Shown: positions 6,849 through 16,207, numbered from the stretch's first letter. The stretch: DNA of 64,000 nucleotides from an uncultured Flavobacteriales bacterium (GCA_905480145.1 CAJQPA010000008.1:62001-126000); one strand, 5' to 3'. Notes: a model not told the origin generated them from the sequence alone. Numbers and translations are program-made.

Positions 6849-7502
6849 ATGAAAAAATTATTACTATTAGTTATTACAATATCTAGTCTATCCGTGTCAG
6901 CGCAGAATGATGAAGGTGTATTCTTTGATTTAAATATCGGAGCAAGATTTGCAGGTACTAGTTCAGAATTTGCGGATCAAGGAGCAGGACTTAATATTAC
7001 TGGAGCAACTGGTTATATGTTCTCTAACATTATTGGTATTCGTGGAGTTTTAGGATTTGATTCTTTTAAAACTTCTACGGAAGGTATGGCAGAAGGTGTT
7101 GCTACAACAGTTGAAGATAAATCTTACATGTTAAGAGGTACTTTAGAAGCTGTTTTAAGTATATCTCAACTTGCTAAATTTGACGTTGAAAACTTTGACT
7201 TAAACTTTCATGCAGGTTTTGGTTTCGCTTCTCACGTTAATCCAAGTTGGAAAGAGTACAGATTAGAGGAAGAAGGATTTGAATTTGAAGATCCTGCTTT
7301 AAAAGGAAATGATGACATGGTTAATGTTGTTTTTGGATTAACTCCAAAATACCACATCAACGAGAATATTTCAATTATAGCAGATTTTTCATATGTTATG
7401 CTTATGATGAAAGATTTTACTAATGATAGATTTAACAATGTCGCTGTTGATGGTTTAGACGGAGTTGTTAATGCTTCAGTTGGTATTTCTTACAGATTGT
7501 AA
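6849..7502 (+). CDS. Outer-membrane beta-barrel protein
   Basis: A 217-residue protein with a cleavable signal peptide (MKKLLLLVITISSLSVSAQ). It then shows alternating beta strands with Gly and aromatic girdles, such as FDLNIGARFAG, NIIGIRGVLGFDSF and VNASVGISYRL at the end. This is the pattern of the eight-stranded OmpA-like/porin-family barrels common in Bacteroidota. Pore or adhesion function cannot be told. It has its own promoter and terminator, so it is monocistronic. Confidence 0.8.
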   Translation: MKKLLLLVITISSLSVSAQNDEGVFFDLNIGARFAGTSSEFADQGAGLNITGATGYMFSNIIGIRGVLGFDSFKTSTEGMAEGVATTVEDKSYMLRGTLEAVLSISQLAKFDVENFDLNFHAGFGFASHVNPSWKEYRLEEEGFEFEDPALKGNDDMVNVVFGLTPKYHINENISIIADFSYVMLMMKDFTNDRFNNVAVDGLDGVVNASVGISYRL

Positions 7503-7530
7503 TAAGACATATTTATCTATAATACTTAAA

Positions 7531-7557
7531 AGGAGAGTGAAAGCTCTCCTTTTTTTA
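7531..7557 (+). terminator. Terminator after the beta-barrel gene
   Basis: GGAGAG (7533-7538) pairs with CTCTCC (7545-7550), extended by AA/TT, and a run of seven T follows. Confidence 0.85.
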
Positions 7558-7589
7558 TGCACTATAATTTATAATATCATTTAAAGATT

Positions 7590-7988
7590 ATGAAATTTAT
7601 GAATGATTTTTGTCCTTGTGGTAAGCTGATAGTGTATGAGTCATGCTGTGAAATTATTCATTTTGACATCTCTCAAGCATTAACAGCAGAGGAGTTGATG
7701 CGCTCAAGGTATACAGCTTTCACAAAGGGAATGGGTGATTATTTGTTGTTGAGTCATCATTCATCAGCGCGCCCCTTAGAGAGGATAGGTGAGATTGTCG
7801 AATGGGCAAATTCTGTTATTTGGCAAAGTTTGGAGGTGTTAAATACAACCAACGGGCAGTCGAAAGACACAGTTGGAACAGTTCGTTTTAAGGCAAGTTT
7901 TACTCTAAATGGTAGGGCGGATTTTATTTTGGAAAATTCTAAGTTCACTAAAGAGAATGGTTGTTGGATGTATTTAGGGTTCGCGTAA
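7590..7988 (+). CDS. YchJ-like SEC-C motif protein (UPF0225)
   Basis: A 132-residue protein with an N-terminal SEC-C zinc motif (FCPCGK and YESCC; Cys8, Cys10, Cys19, Cys20) followed by the YchJ core: LTAEELMRSRYTAFTKG, DYLL, WANSVIW, GTVRFKASF. SEC-C motifs bind zinc and often mediate contacts with SecB or ribosomes. The role of YchJ is not known. ATG 7590 or 7599 are both possible; I kept the first. No partner gene nearby. Confidence 0.85.
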   Translation: MKFMNDFCPCGKLIVYESCCEIIHFDISQALTAEELMRSRYTAFTKGMGDYLLLSHHSSARPLERIGEIVEWANSVIWQSLEVLNTTNGQSKDTVGTVRFKASFTLNGRADFILENSKFTKENGCWMYLGFA

Positions 7989-8055
7989 AAAAAACATTTA
8001 ATACCTATAATTCGGTGCCAGATTTTTAGATGATAAAAGTCATGGTTTGATCAAT

Positions 8056-8553
8056 TTAATTCTTGAAGCCAACGACACTAGTAGATTTTATATTTTCCCA
8101 TTCTGCGAGTTCGGTCAAAAATAGAGAAACATGATGAACAATGAGGTTTTCATCTATTTTTGCTGGGTTAACCTTTCCTAATATTTTTTGGGAATCTTGC
8201 GTTGATTCATATTCATTGATATTTGGGGAAAGTAAAATAATAAATACATCACCATTGTAGGCTTGGGTAAAAACAAGATTGCCTCCTGTCTTGGCATAGT
8301 TTCTTTTGCCTGCCTCATCTAAATTGTAAATGCTGTTAAAACTATTGCCGAAGGTTAAGTTGACCCCTTCCTGGTTTCTAGTTGATTCTACAATTAAAAC
8401 ATCCCAATCAAGTTCATACGTTTTGGTAATTTTCCTTAATGTTTCAGATATAAGGTTTTTTGTATGGGTGTGCCAAAGCTCCCTCTTTGTCTTAATTTCT
8501 TCCTGGGTTCTTTTATAGCTTAATACGTCATCTTTCAGATCTTCTAATTTCAT
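8056..8553 (-). CDS. Hypothetical cytoplasmic protein
   Basis: A 165-residue soluble protein I do not recognise. It starts with a charged helical segment (residues 1-50, LEDLKDDVLSYKRTQEEIKTK) and continues with a mixed alpha/beta part containing WDVLIVES and GDVFIILLSP. There is no signal peptide, cysteine or catalytic motif. It lies 49 bp downstream of the TerB-like gene on the same strand and may share its transcript. The codon use looks like the neighbours. Confidence 0.65.
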   Translation of the reverse strand: MKLEDLKDDVLSYKRTQEEIKTKRELWHTHTKNLISETLRKITKTYELDWDVLIVESTRNQEGVNLTFGNSFNSIYNLDEAGKRNYAKTGGNLVFTQAYNGDVFIILLSPNINEYESTQDSQKILGKVNPAKIDENLIVHHVSLFLTELAEWENIKSTSVVGFKN

Positions 8554-8602
8554 GTGAGGCCGGGTTGATGTTGATGGTAATTATTATGTAATAACTCTGT
8601 AC

Positions 8603-9007
8603 TTATTTTTCTAAGGCTAATCTTAATTGACTCAAGAATACCACTTCTGACTTGTTGCTTTTGGCAAACGAAGAGGTGATGTCTAATGCTGTTTTCATGA
8701 TTAACTCAATTGTATTCTTTGTAAATAGGCTTGTGTGAATTGATTTAAAAGACTCAACCTGATTTATTATCCCTTCAACAATAATCTCGTTCTCCAAAAG
8801 GAAGTCAAATACTATTTCAATTTGAAATGCAGCATCTGAATTGAACTCATCTTTGGCGTTGTCTGCATCAAGCCAAACATTTTTAACTATCTGTTTAAGC
8901 TCTGAAACTTCTTCGGGCCTAATCACTTTGTCAGCTTGAGCGGTGGCGTAAAAAACGCGCCCGAGCAATTGATAGAAAGAGACCAATGTAATATCTTTTG
9001 TTTCCAT
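8603..9007 (-). CDS. Probable TerB-like helical protein
   Basis: A 134-residue all-helical protein. The opening (FYQLLGRVFYATAQADKVIRPEEVSELKQIV) has the TerB pattern: an acidic residue after a helix (ADKVIRPEE) that in TerB binds divalent metal. A second helical half follows (SNKSEVVFLSQLRLAL). TerB-fold proteins occur in tellurite and stress-linked membrane complexes. The match is by pattern only and the function here is unknown. It probably heads a two-gene unit with the next minus-strand gene. Confidence 0.5.
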   Translation of the reverse strand: METKDITLVSFYQLLGRVFYATAQADKVIRPEEVSELKQIVKNVWLDADNAKDEFNSDAAFQIEIVFDFLLENEIIVEGIINQVESFKSIHTSLFTKNTIELIMKTALDITSSFAKSNKSEVVFLSQLRLALEK

Positions 9008-9141
9008 GACTCAAGTTTTTAGTGGTTGAAAAATAGTGATCTTAACATCTAAAAGCAACATTTGAATTAGAGCTACTTTTTTTGTGCATTCATAATTTAC
9101 TAAGATGTTTATTTATAAAATTTTTATAGTCGTTTTGTGTT

Positions 9142-9447
9142 TTATGATCTGCTATTTATTTTTTTGATAGAAACCTTTAATTTGTCAAGTGTGCTATTTA
9201 GCGATTTTTCTAAGGTATCTGCATGGCTGGTAATAGCAATTGGTTGCTTGTTCTTTAGCCTAGCTTCAAGCGTGCAACGTTTGTCACCAACTCCTTCTTT
9301 ATTCCCGTTTTCATCTGAGAAGTGGACCTCAATTCGGGTAATGTTGTCCCCAATCCGAGACAGATTTTCATTTATTGTTGAATGTACATATCTTTCAAAT
9401 CTCTCGTTTCCAGATATGTTTTTGTCTGTGTTTATTAGAATAGTCAT
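9142..9447 (-). CDS. hpf: Short ribosome hibernation promoting factor (HPF/RaiA family)
   Basis: A 101-residue protein of the HPF/RaiA (sigma-54 modulation) family. It has the beta-alpha-beta-beta-beta-alpha order, with RIEVHFSDENG, CTLEARLKNKQPIAITSHADTL and a C-terminal helix LDKLKVSIKK. It should bind the 30S decoding centre and silence ribosomes in stationary phase. It is the short form, without the C-terminal dimerisation domain of long HPF, so it may act with a partner or only inactivate 70S particles (inference). The long antisense ORF over it is a shadow. Confidence 0.85.
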   Translation of the reverse strand: MTILINTDKNISGNERFERYVHSTINENLSRIGDNITRIEVHFSDENGNKEGVGDKRCTLEARLKNKQPIAITSHADTLEKSLNSTLDKLKVSIKKINSRS

Positions 9448-9621
9448 GGTTTATTTTATTAGTAATTATAAAAGTAATTGTATTTGCTCTTGTGTGTTTA
9501 GCGCTTTTTATTTTGTTTAAATGACTTCTATTTTTCAATAAAACCCATTACTCTATTAATGTACAAAAAAAATAAGCTAATTGGAACAATTTAAATATGC
9601 CTATTAGTAGTTGTTGATAAA

Positions 9622-9660
9622 AACCAATAAATTGATTATTAATTAATCATTTTATTGGTT
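9622..9660. repeat. 39-bp inverted repeat before the mutagenic polymerase genes
   Basis: Arms of 17 bp, AACCAATAAATTGATTA at 9622-9638 and its complement at 9644-9660, match at 16 of 17 positions around a 5-bp centre TTAAT. The repeat ends 9 bp before the -7 box (9670) and so overlaps the -33 region, the place expected for a repressor operator. It has no T run on either side that would make it a terminator. Confidence 0.75.
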
Positions 9661-9669
9661 AATTATTAA

Positions 9670-9677
9670 TAGTTTTG
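9670..9677 (+). promoter_or_regulatory. -7 box TAGTTTTG for dnaE-dinB
   Basis: TAGTTTTG fits TAnnTTTG. Transcription from about 9682 would leave a ~25-nt leader to the ATG at 9707. The -33 region is covered by the 39-bp inverted repeat. Confidence 0.5.
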
Positions 9678-9706
9678 TCGTTCAACCTCATTAATATTTA
9701 TTCATA

Positions 9707-12700
9707 ATGTATATAAATACGCACACGTATTACAGTTTGCGCTATGGGGTTTTTTCACCAGAAACCCTACTTCAATTGGCGGTAGAGAATGATATTTCAA
9801 GTCTTGTCTTGACAGATATTAACACGACTTCTGCGTGTATTAATTTTGTAAAGAAAGCCAAGGAGTACAACGTAAAACCAATAGTTGGTGTGGATTTTAG
9901 AAATGGAGTAGAGCAACAGTTCATTCTCGTAGCTAAAAGCAATGAAGGATTTGAGAACATCAACATATACCTCACCAATATTCTCCATAATGGATTGAAG
10001 GTTCCTGATGTCGCTCCTGAATTGAGGGAAGTACTTGTGATTTATCCTTTTAAGAAAGAGAGGTGTGTTGTATTAAAAGAGTCAGATTACCTAGGGGTTG
10101 CGTCAGCAGATTTACCGTATGTCCGATTGAAGGCTATTGATATGAGTCGTGCTGTAATTTTACAAACGGTCAGTTTTCGTACAAAAAGAGATTTTAATGC
10201 GCATCGGTTATTGCGTGCTATTGATAAGAACACCTTGTTAAGTAAGCTGCCGACAACCGAGCAGGGGTTTCCTGAGCACAAAATGCTTCCAAAGAAAGAT
10301 TTGCTTGCTTTGTATTCGGAGCATAATGACATTGTTCAGAATACGCTTCAAATCATAAATGACTGTTCAATAGAATTTAATTGTTCAGAGAATCTTATTC
10401 CACAAAATCAAAACACCTATACAGGTTGTGGCGAGAATGATATTGAGATGCTGTACGATTTATGCGAGAAAGGAATGGATTACCGTTATCCAGAAATGAA
10501 CGAAGAGATTCGTCAAAGAATAGAAAAAGAGCTCACTACAATCATTGATTTAGGTTTTGTCTCATACTTCCTCATTAATTGGGATATTGTTTCTTACGCG
10601 CGATCAAAAGACTACTTTTATGTAGGTAGAGGTAGTGGCGCGAATAGTGTGATCGCCTATATTTTGAGAATTACAGATGTAGACCCTATCGAACTTGATC
10701 TATACTTTGAACGATTTATTAATCTTTACAGAAGTAGTCCACCAGATTTTGATATTGATTTCTCTTGGAGGGATAGAGATGATGTGACTCGTTATATTTT
10801 TTCTCGTTTCAAGAATGTGGCTCTTGTAGCCACTTACAACACATTCAAAGATAAAGGCGTTATTCGAGAGCTGGGGAAAGTATTTGGTTTGCCGAAAGAT
10901 GAAATTGATGCTTTGTCCAAAGGGAGAAGGCTTCCAACGCATAGTCACTTGTCAGATTTAGTTTTGAAGTATGGACAGTATATTCATGGTTTTCCAAATA
11001 ACCTTAGTGTTCATTCATGTGGAATTATAATATCAGAAAAACCAATCTCTTATTTTACAGCAACATTTATGCCTCCCAAAGGTTATCCAACAATTCAGTT
11101 TGATATGCACGTAGCAGAAGATGTTGGGCTTTATAAATTCGATATTTTAAGTCAGAGAGGGTTGAGTAAGATCAAAGATACATTGGACATTATCGAATAC
11201 AATCAGCCAGAGAAAGCAAATATAGATATACATGATATGAATCGCTTCAAGGTGGATGAGAAGATAAAAAAGATTCTTCGTGAAGCAAATGCAATTGGCT
11301 GCTTTTATGTAGAGTCTCCAGCAATGAGGATGTTGCTTAAAAAGCTGCAAGTGGATAGTTACCTTGGACTTGTAGCCGCTAGTTCTGTTATACGTCCTGG
11401 TGTTGCTCAGTCTGGAATGATGCAGGAGTATGTCAAGCGTTTCAGAAATCCTGAAAAACGAAATGAAGCACACCCTGTATTGCTAGAGCTAATGCCAGAG
11501 ACATATGGCGTAATGGTATATCAGGAAGACGTGATTAAAGTTGCTCATTATTTTGCAGGTTTAACGTTGGGTGAAGCAGATAAGATGAGGAGGGGGATGT
11601 CTGGTAAATTCAGATCGAGGGAAGAGTTTCAAGCGGTAAAAGATATCTTTTTTAGTAACTGCAAGGAAAAAGGGCATGCACCAGAACTTACTGCAGAGAT
11701 ATGGCGACAAACAGAGAGCTTTGCTGGTTATGCATTTGCGAAAGGACATTCTGCCTCATATGCCGTGGAGAGTTATCAATGCTTATTTCTAAAAGCTTAT
11801 TTTCCTTTAGAGTTTTTGGTGGCGACAGTTAATAATCAAGGAGGATTTTACAGTACAGAACTGTATTTACTCGAGAGCTTTCTCTTTGGCGGAATTACTC
11901 ATCCACCTTGCATAAATAAAAGTAACCTAGAGACAGTGATAAAGGGTAAGCATATTTATTTAGGCTTTCACTTATTAAAGTCGTTTGACACAAAGTTGGC
12001 AAGAGAAATTGTTTCAGAGCGATTGCTGAATGGTGATTTTATTGATTTGGATGACTTTTTAAACCGTGTACTTATCTCTCTAGAGCAAATCACCATTTTG
12101 ATCCGAATAGAAGCTTTTCGGGATACTGGGAAGAATAAACGAGCATTATTGTGGGAGGCGCGTTTTAAAATAAGTAAGAGTGAAAAAAAATCTACTTCAT
12201 TGGAACTGTTTCGAGTTCGTCCGAAAGTATTCAGTGTTCCTAAGTTGGAGCATAGTTGGGAAGAAGATGCGTTTGATCAGATAGAGTTGCTTGGTTTTTC
12301 TTTGTATAGTATGTTTCAGTTGATGTCTGACTCACCTAGGTCTTCTATCATGGCAAAAGATTTGCCACGCTATCAAAATCAAAAGGTGTGGATTGAGGGT
12401 TATTTGATACATGCTAAACGTACAACTACTTCCGGAGGAGAGAATATGTTCTTTGGGACCTTTATAGATAGAGAAGGTAATTGGTTAGATTCTGTTCACT
12501 TCCCAAAAGTAGCGCAGCGGTTTCCGTTTCGAGGGCGAGGTATTTATCGTATTTATGGAAAAGTGACTTTAGAGTATGATTGCGTTCTTCTTGAAGCTGA
12601 ATGGATGGAGAAAATGGGAGTTATTGAGGATCCACGATATGTAGAGGTACGTAACAAGAAGAGAGAGCAAGAGATTGTGACTTGGAACATGAAGAAGGAT

Positions 12701-12739
12701 TATGGGAAGAGGATAAATCGAATTGAGAAGTCTAGTTAA
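9707..12739 (+). CDS. dnaE2: DNA polymerase III alpha-like, error-prone DnaE type
   Basis: A 1010-residue C-family polymerase, shorter than replicative DnaE (about 1160-1500). Its order is an N-terminal PHP domain, the polymerase core with GRGSGANS and the catalytic aspartates in PDFDIDF (about residues 345-350), helix-hairpin-helix regions, and a C-terminal OB fold (VWIEGYLIHAKRT). The PHP start is THTYYSLRYG, which has lost one His of the usual HxH metal pair, so PHP nuclease activity is probably absent. Size and pairing with DinB suggest a damage-tolerance (ImuC/DnaE2-like) enzyme, not the main replicase; this is inference. No ImuA, ImuB or UmuD gene is next to it. Confidence 0.85.
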   Translation: MYINTHTYYSLRYGVFSPETLLQLAVENDISSLVLTDINTTSACINFVKKAKEYNVKPIVGVDFRNGVEQQFILVAKSNEGFENINIYLTNILHNGLKVPDVAPELREVLVIYPFKKERCVVLKESDYLGVASADLPYVRLKAIDMSRAVILQTVSFRTKRDFNAHRLLRAIDKNTLLSKLPTTEQGFPEHKMLPKKDLLALYSEHNDIVQNTLQIINDCSIEFNCSENLIPQNQNTYTGCGENDIEMLYDLCEKGMDYRYPEMNEEIRQRIEKELTTIIDLGFVSYFLINWDIVSYARSKDYFYVGRGSGANSVIAYILRITDVDPIELDLYFERFINLYRSSPPDFDIDFSWRDRDDVTRYIFSRFKNVALVATYNTFKDKGVIRELGKVFGLPKDEIDALSKGRRLPTHSHLSDLVLKYGQYIHGFPNNLSVHSCGIIISEKPISYFTATFMPPKGYPTIQFDMHVAEDVGLYKFDILSQRGLSKIKDTLDIIEYNQPEKANIDIHDMNRFKVDEKIKKILREANAIGCFYVESPAMRMLLKKLQVDSYLGLVAASSVIRPGVAQSGMMQEYVKRFRNPEKRNEAHPVLLELMPETYGVMVYQEDVIKVAHYFAGLTLGEADKMRRGMSGKFRSREEFQAVKDIFFSNCKEKGHAPELTAEIWRQTESFAGYAFAKGHSASYAVESYQCLFLKAYFPLEFLVATVNNQGGFYSTELYLLESFLFGGITHPPCINKSNLETVIKGKHIYLGFHLLKSFDTKLAREIVSERLLNGDFIDLDDFLNRVLISLEQITILIRIEAFRDTGKNKRALLWEARFKISKSEKKSTSLELFRVRPKVFSVPKLEHSWEEDAFDQIELLGFSLYSMFQLMSDSPRSSIMAKDLPRYQNQKVWIEGYLIHAKRTTTSGGENMFFGTFIDREGNWLDSVHFPKVAQRFPFRGRGIYRIYGKVTLEYDCVLLEAEWMEKMGVIEDPRYVEVRNKKREQEIVTWNMKKDYGKRINRIEKSS

Positions 12740-12784
12740 GTTAGTTATGAGTGGAGAAATCACAATTAAAAAAGAAATAATTTT

Positions 12785-13993
12785 ATGAATCGATCAATTG
12801 TACATTTGGATTTAGATACTTTTTTTGTTTCTTGTGAACGACTGATTGATAGCCGTTTAAATGGCTTACCTGTATTGATTGGTGGAACGTCAGATAGGGG
12901 AGTTGTAGCTGCTTGTAGTTATGAGGCACGTCGTTTTGGTATTCACTCTGCTATGCCAATGAAAATGGCACGACAACTCTGTCCAGAAGCTATTGTTTTG
13001 AGAGGTAATTCAGGTACCTATTCCAAATACTCAAAACTAATTACAGATATCATAAAGGAAGATGTTCCGCTTTATGAGAAGACATCGATTGATGAATTTT
13101 ATGTTGATTTAACAGGTATGGATCGATTTTACGGTTGTGAGAAGATAGCTTCTGAGTTACGTACAAAGATCATACGAGAAAGTGGACTACCCATTTCTTT
13201 TGGTCTTTCTCAGAATAAAACGGTCTCTAAGATCGCGACAGGAGAGGCAAAGCCAAATAATGAAATCAGTGTTCTAAAAGGGACAGAAAAACCATTCTTA
13301 GCACCCTTGTCAGTGAAGAAAATACCAATGGTAGGAGATAAGACCTATCGATCACTTTGTGATTTAGGGGTCCGGCAAATAAAAACCATTCAGGAAATGC
13401 CGATAGAACTGATGGAGAATGTTTTTGGGAAGAATGGTATCATGATTTGGAAGAAGGCAAACGGAATTGATAACTCTCCAGTGATTCCTTATCAAGAAAG
13501 AAAGTCTATTTCTACAGAGCGCACATTTGAGAAGGATACGATTGATGTAATAAAGCTCGAAGGTATTATGACTGCTATGGCAGAGAACTTAATTTTTCAA
13601 CTGCGAAGAGGCAATAAACTGACGGCTTGTGTGACAGTTAAAATTAGGTATTCGGATTTCCAGACTTATACCTTGCAGCGTAAAATACCGTATAGCGCTT
13701 CAGACTGTACGATTATCCCTTTGGTGTTAGAACTTTACAAGAAGCTTTACGATCGTCGTGTTCGTGTACGATTGATTGGAGTACGCTTCAGTCACCTTGT
13801 TGAGGGAGCACATCAAATTAATCTATTTGAAGATATTAAACTGCTGGGCCTGTATCAGGCAATGGATCATATCCGAAATAGATATGGTGATCGAGCAGTG
13901 ATGCGTGCATCTGGAATGGATGCGAAAAGTATCAGTCGATGGAACCCCTTTAATGGAGAGCCTCCACCATTGTTAGCAAATAGAAAGAGATGA
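12785..13993 (+). CDS. dinB: Y-family translesion DNA polymerase (Pol IV/DinB-like)
   Basis: A 402-residue Y-family polymerase. The palm carries HLDLDTFF near residue 8 and the catalytic SIDEFYVD near 100-107. GGTSDRGVVAACSYEARRFG forms the fingers, and helix-hairpin-helix and little-finger domains follow. SIDEFYVD in place of SIDEAYLD occurs in UmuC-like members too. QINLF near residue 352 fits the sliding-clamp binding motif. The protein should copy past damaged bases. It starts 45 bp after dnaE2 on the same transcript, so both polymerases are probably induced together. It converges on the next gene with 4 bp between stops. Confidence 0.92.
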   Translation: MNRSIVHLDLDTFFVSCERLIDSRLNGLPVLIGGTSDRGVVAACSYEARRFGIHSAMPMKMARQLCPEAIVLRGNSGTYSKYSKLITDIIKEDVPLYEKTSIDEFYVDLTGMDRFYGCEKIASELRTKIIRESGLPISFGLSQNKTVSKIATGEAKPNNEISVLKGTEKPFLAPLSVKKIPMVGDKTYRSLCDLGVRQIKTIQEMPIELMENVFGKNGIMIWKKANGIDNSPVIPYQERKSISTERTFEKDTIDVIKLEGIMTAMAENLIFQLRRGNKLTACVTVKIRYSDFQTYTLQRKIPYSASDCTIIPLVLELYKKLYDRRVRVRLIGVRFSHLVEGAHQINLFEDIKLLGLYQAMDHIRNRYGDRAVMRASGMDAKSISRWNPFNGEPPPLLANRKR

Positions 13994-13997
13994 GAAA

Positions 13998-16199
13998 TTA
14001 GACGAGGAGCAGTAAATTTTCTCTAAGCAATAAAAGTGCCTCTGAATACCAGAATAGCTCAAAATCATGGAGTTTCTCTTCATAAAGTTTTCTTAATTCT
14101 TTATACGTCAACTTGGTGTTATCTGAAAGACGTTCTAGTATATCCAACAACCATTCTCCCTTAAGTTGCTCTAGTGTGATCTCCACAACATCTGTTTTGG
14201 TGTGAAAGAACAACTGAAGCATATCAACCTCTTCATCTTTGATGTTTTCCGAAAACTCATTAATGATAGGTGGAGCTCCAAGCCAAATAACTCTAGAAGA
14301 TGGTTTTACATTAAATTTTACATTGTCTTCAATACAAGTTTGTATGAAATTTTTCGAGATACTTGTTTTAGGTACCTTAAAGTCAAACCAATCTTTAAGA
14401 GGTAATTCAAAGCCCACGCCATGCATAAAATTAAATAGCGACTTCTTTAAACCATCACTAAAAAGTGTGTGGTCAATTCCTGTAATGTCTTTAAAGTCAA
14501 CGTCATTATTAGCAAACGAAATATCTTTGTAGTTAGGTGTGATATTGAATTCATCAGGGTTCATGCCAATTGGACTGTGGGTTGTCAACGCAAATTGATG
14601 CCAGAATCCAGATTGAATAACACCTAGCTCAAATAGCTGACGCACCATTTCTAAACTATCAATAGTTTCTTGAACTGTCTGCGTAGGGTATCCGTACATC
14701 AAATAAGAGTGAACCATAATTCCAGATTCCGTAAAGTTGTCCGTAACCTGCGCGACTTGCTCTACAGTAACACCTTTGTCAATTAGACTTAAAAGGCGAT
14801 CAGAGGCAACTTCTAAGCCTCCAGAAACGGCAATACAACCTGAAGCCTTCAGTAATTTACAAAGCTGAGAAGAAAAATTCTTTTCAAAGCGAATGTTTGT
14901 CCACCAAGTAACTGTTAAATCTCGATTTAAAATCTCAATGGCCAAAGCCTTCATTAAAGATGGTGGAGCCGCTTCGTCTACGAAATGGAATCCAGTTTCA
15001 CCAGTCTGTGAAATAATTTCTTCCATTCTGTCCACTAATAAATTAGCGGTAATTGGTTCGTAGATTTTTATGTAATCGAGTGAAATGTCACAAAAAGTAC
15101 ATTTACCCCAATAGCAACCATGTGCCATTGTTAGTTTATTCCAGCGTCCATCACTCCATAATGTATGCATCGGATTGGTGATTTCAATAACAGAAATGTA
15201 CTCACTTAAAAGTAAGTCAGAATAGTCTGGAGTGCCTATTTCATTTTGTTTGTAATCAGAAAACTCTATCCCTGTCGTGTACATCACTTCATTATTTTGA
15301 AGTGTGTAAGTTCTCTTTAAATCATTGCCATTGGACGTGTTAGAAACAACGTGCTTATAGATTAGTTCAATGGGTTTTTCTCCATCATCTAAACTGATAT
15401 AATCAAAGAATTCGAAAACACGAATGTCCGACAATGACCTTAATTCAGTGTTCGGAAAACCACCACCCATTGCAATTTTCACATTTGGACATTCTTTTTT
15501 GATAAATTTAGCACATCGAAATGCGCTATATAGATTCCCAGGAAAAGGCACTGAAAAACAGATTAATTTCGGTGATAGCTCAAGTACCTTTTTCTTCAGA
15601 ATAGCTAGGGTAATATTATCGATAAAACTGACGTCTTCATTTAGCTCAGCATATAAATCATTAAAAGAATTAGCACTTTGGCCAAGTCTTTCAGCATAGC
15701 GACTAAACCCAAAATTTGGATCGATACATTCAATAATAAAATCAGATAAATCTTCTAAGAATAAAGTGGCCAGGTGTTTTGCTTTGTCTTGAATACCCAT
15801 ATTTCCAAACGCCCAGTCTAAATCATCTACTTGATCGAAGCGAGAAGCCTGTGGTAAATAATCATTTGAGCAAATTTGTCTAGCAAAGGTTTGATCTTTA
15901 CCTTGCAGAAAGTTAACCACTGGCTCTATAGACTTTAAGTATGAATCTCGCAGGTGATAAATGCGTTCACAATTCTCAGTTTCAATTGATCCTTTCTGAT
16001 TGGCTAATTCAAAAATCTCTTGAAAAGTGCTCCTTTTAAAAAGTTCTAGAATTACCTCGATACCCAAATCCATTTGATAAGAGCTGATGTTTTTGGTATT
16101 CAAAAAACCCTTCAAATAAGCCGTAGCCGGATAGGGGGTGTTAAGTTGGGTAAACGGAGGGGTGATTAATAGAACTTCCTTCAATGCGATTGGTTTCAA
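13998..16199 (-). CDS. B12-binding-type radical SAM protein
   Basis: A 733-residue protein. Residues from about 1 to 300 resemble a cobalamin-binding Rossmann domain (EVLLITPPFTQL, then CFSVPFPGN and IAMGGGFPNT). The radical SAM core follows, with cluster cysteines in HGCYWGKCTFC, again C-x4-C-x2-C, and with HFVDEAAPPSL and VSGGLEVASDRLL. A helical C-terminal part of about 180 residues has no match I know. The DxHxxG cobalamin motif is not visible. Substrate unknown. The start is TTG at 16199, 8 nt after a TATCTTTG box, so it is nearly leaderless. Confidence 0.8.
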   Translation of the reverse strand: MKPIALKEVLLITPPFTQLNTPYPATAYLKGFLNTKNISSYQMDLGIEVILELFKRSTFQEIFELANQKGSIETENCERIYHLRDSYLKSIEPVVNFLQGKDQTFARQICSNDYLPQASRFDQVDDLDWAFGNMGIQDKAKHLATLFLEDLSDFIIECIDPNFGFSRYAERLGQSANSFNDLYAELNEDVSFIDNITLAILKKKVLELSPKLICFSVPFPGNLYSAFRCAKFIKKECPNVKIAMGGGFPNTELRSLSDIRVFEFFDYISLDDGEKPIELIYKHVVSNTSNGNDLKRTYTLQNNEVMYTTGIEFSDYKQNEIGTPDYSDLLLSEYISVIEITNPMHTLWSDGRWNKLTMAHGCYWGKCTFCDISLDYIKIYEPITANLLVDRMEEIISQTGETGFHFVDEAAPPSLMKALAIEILNRDLTVTWWTNIRFEKNFSSQLCKLLKASGCIAVSGGLEVASDRLLSLIDKGVTVEQVAQVTDNFTESGIMVHSYLMYGYPTQTVQETIDSLEMVRQLFELGVIQSGFWHQFALTTHSPIGMNPDEFNITPNYKDISFANNDVDFKDITGIDHTLFSDGLKKSLFNFMHGVGFELPLKDWFDFKVPKTSISKNFIQTCIEDNVKFNVKPSSRVIWLGAPPIINEFSENIKDEEVDMLQLFFHTKTDVVEITLEQLKGEWLLDILERLSDNTKLTYKELRKLYEEKLHDFELFWYSEALLLLRENLLLLV

Positions 16200-16207
16200 T
16201 TACAGAG

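Noticed and set aside
9137-9520. 127-codon plus-strand ORF over the HPF gene
   Set aside because: Antisense to a gene with clear HPF motifs; Ser/Phe-rich composition typical of a shadow frame.
9622-9660. Reading the 39-bp inverted repeat as a terminator
   Set aside because: No T run follows on either strand, and no gene on the plus strand ends before it; the HPF gene is transcribed away from it.
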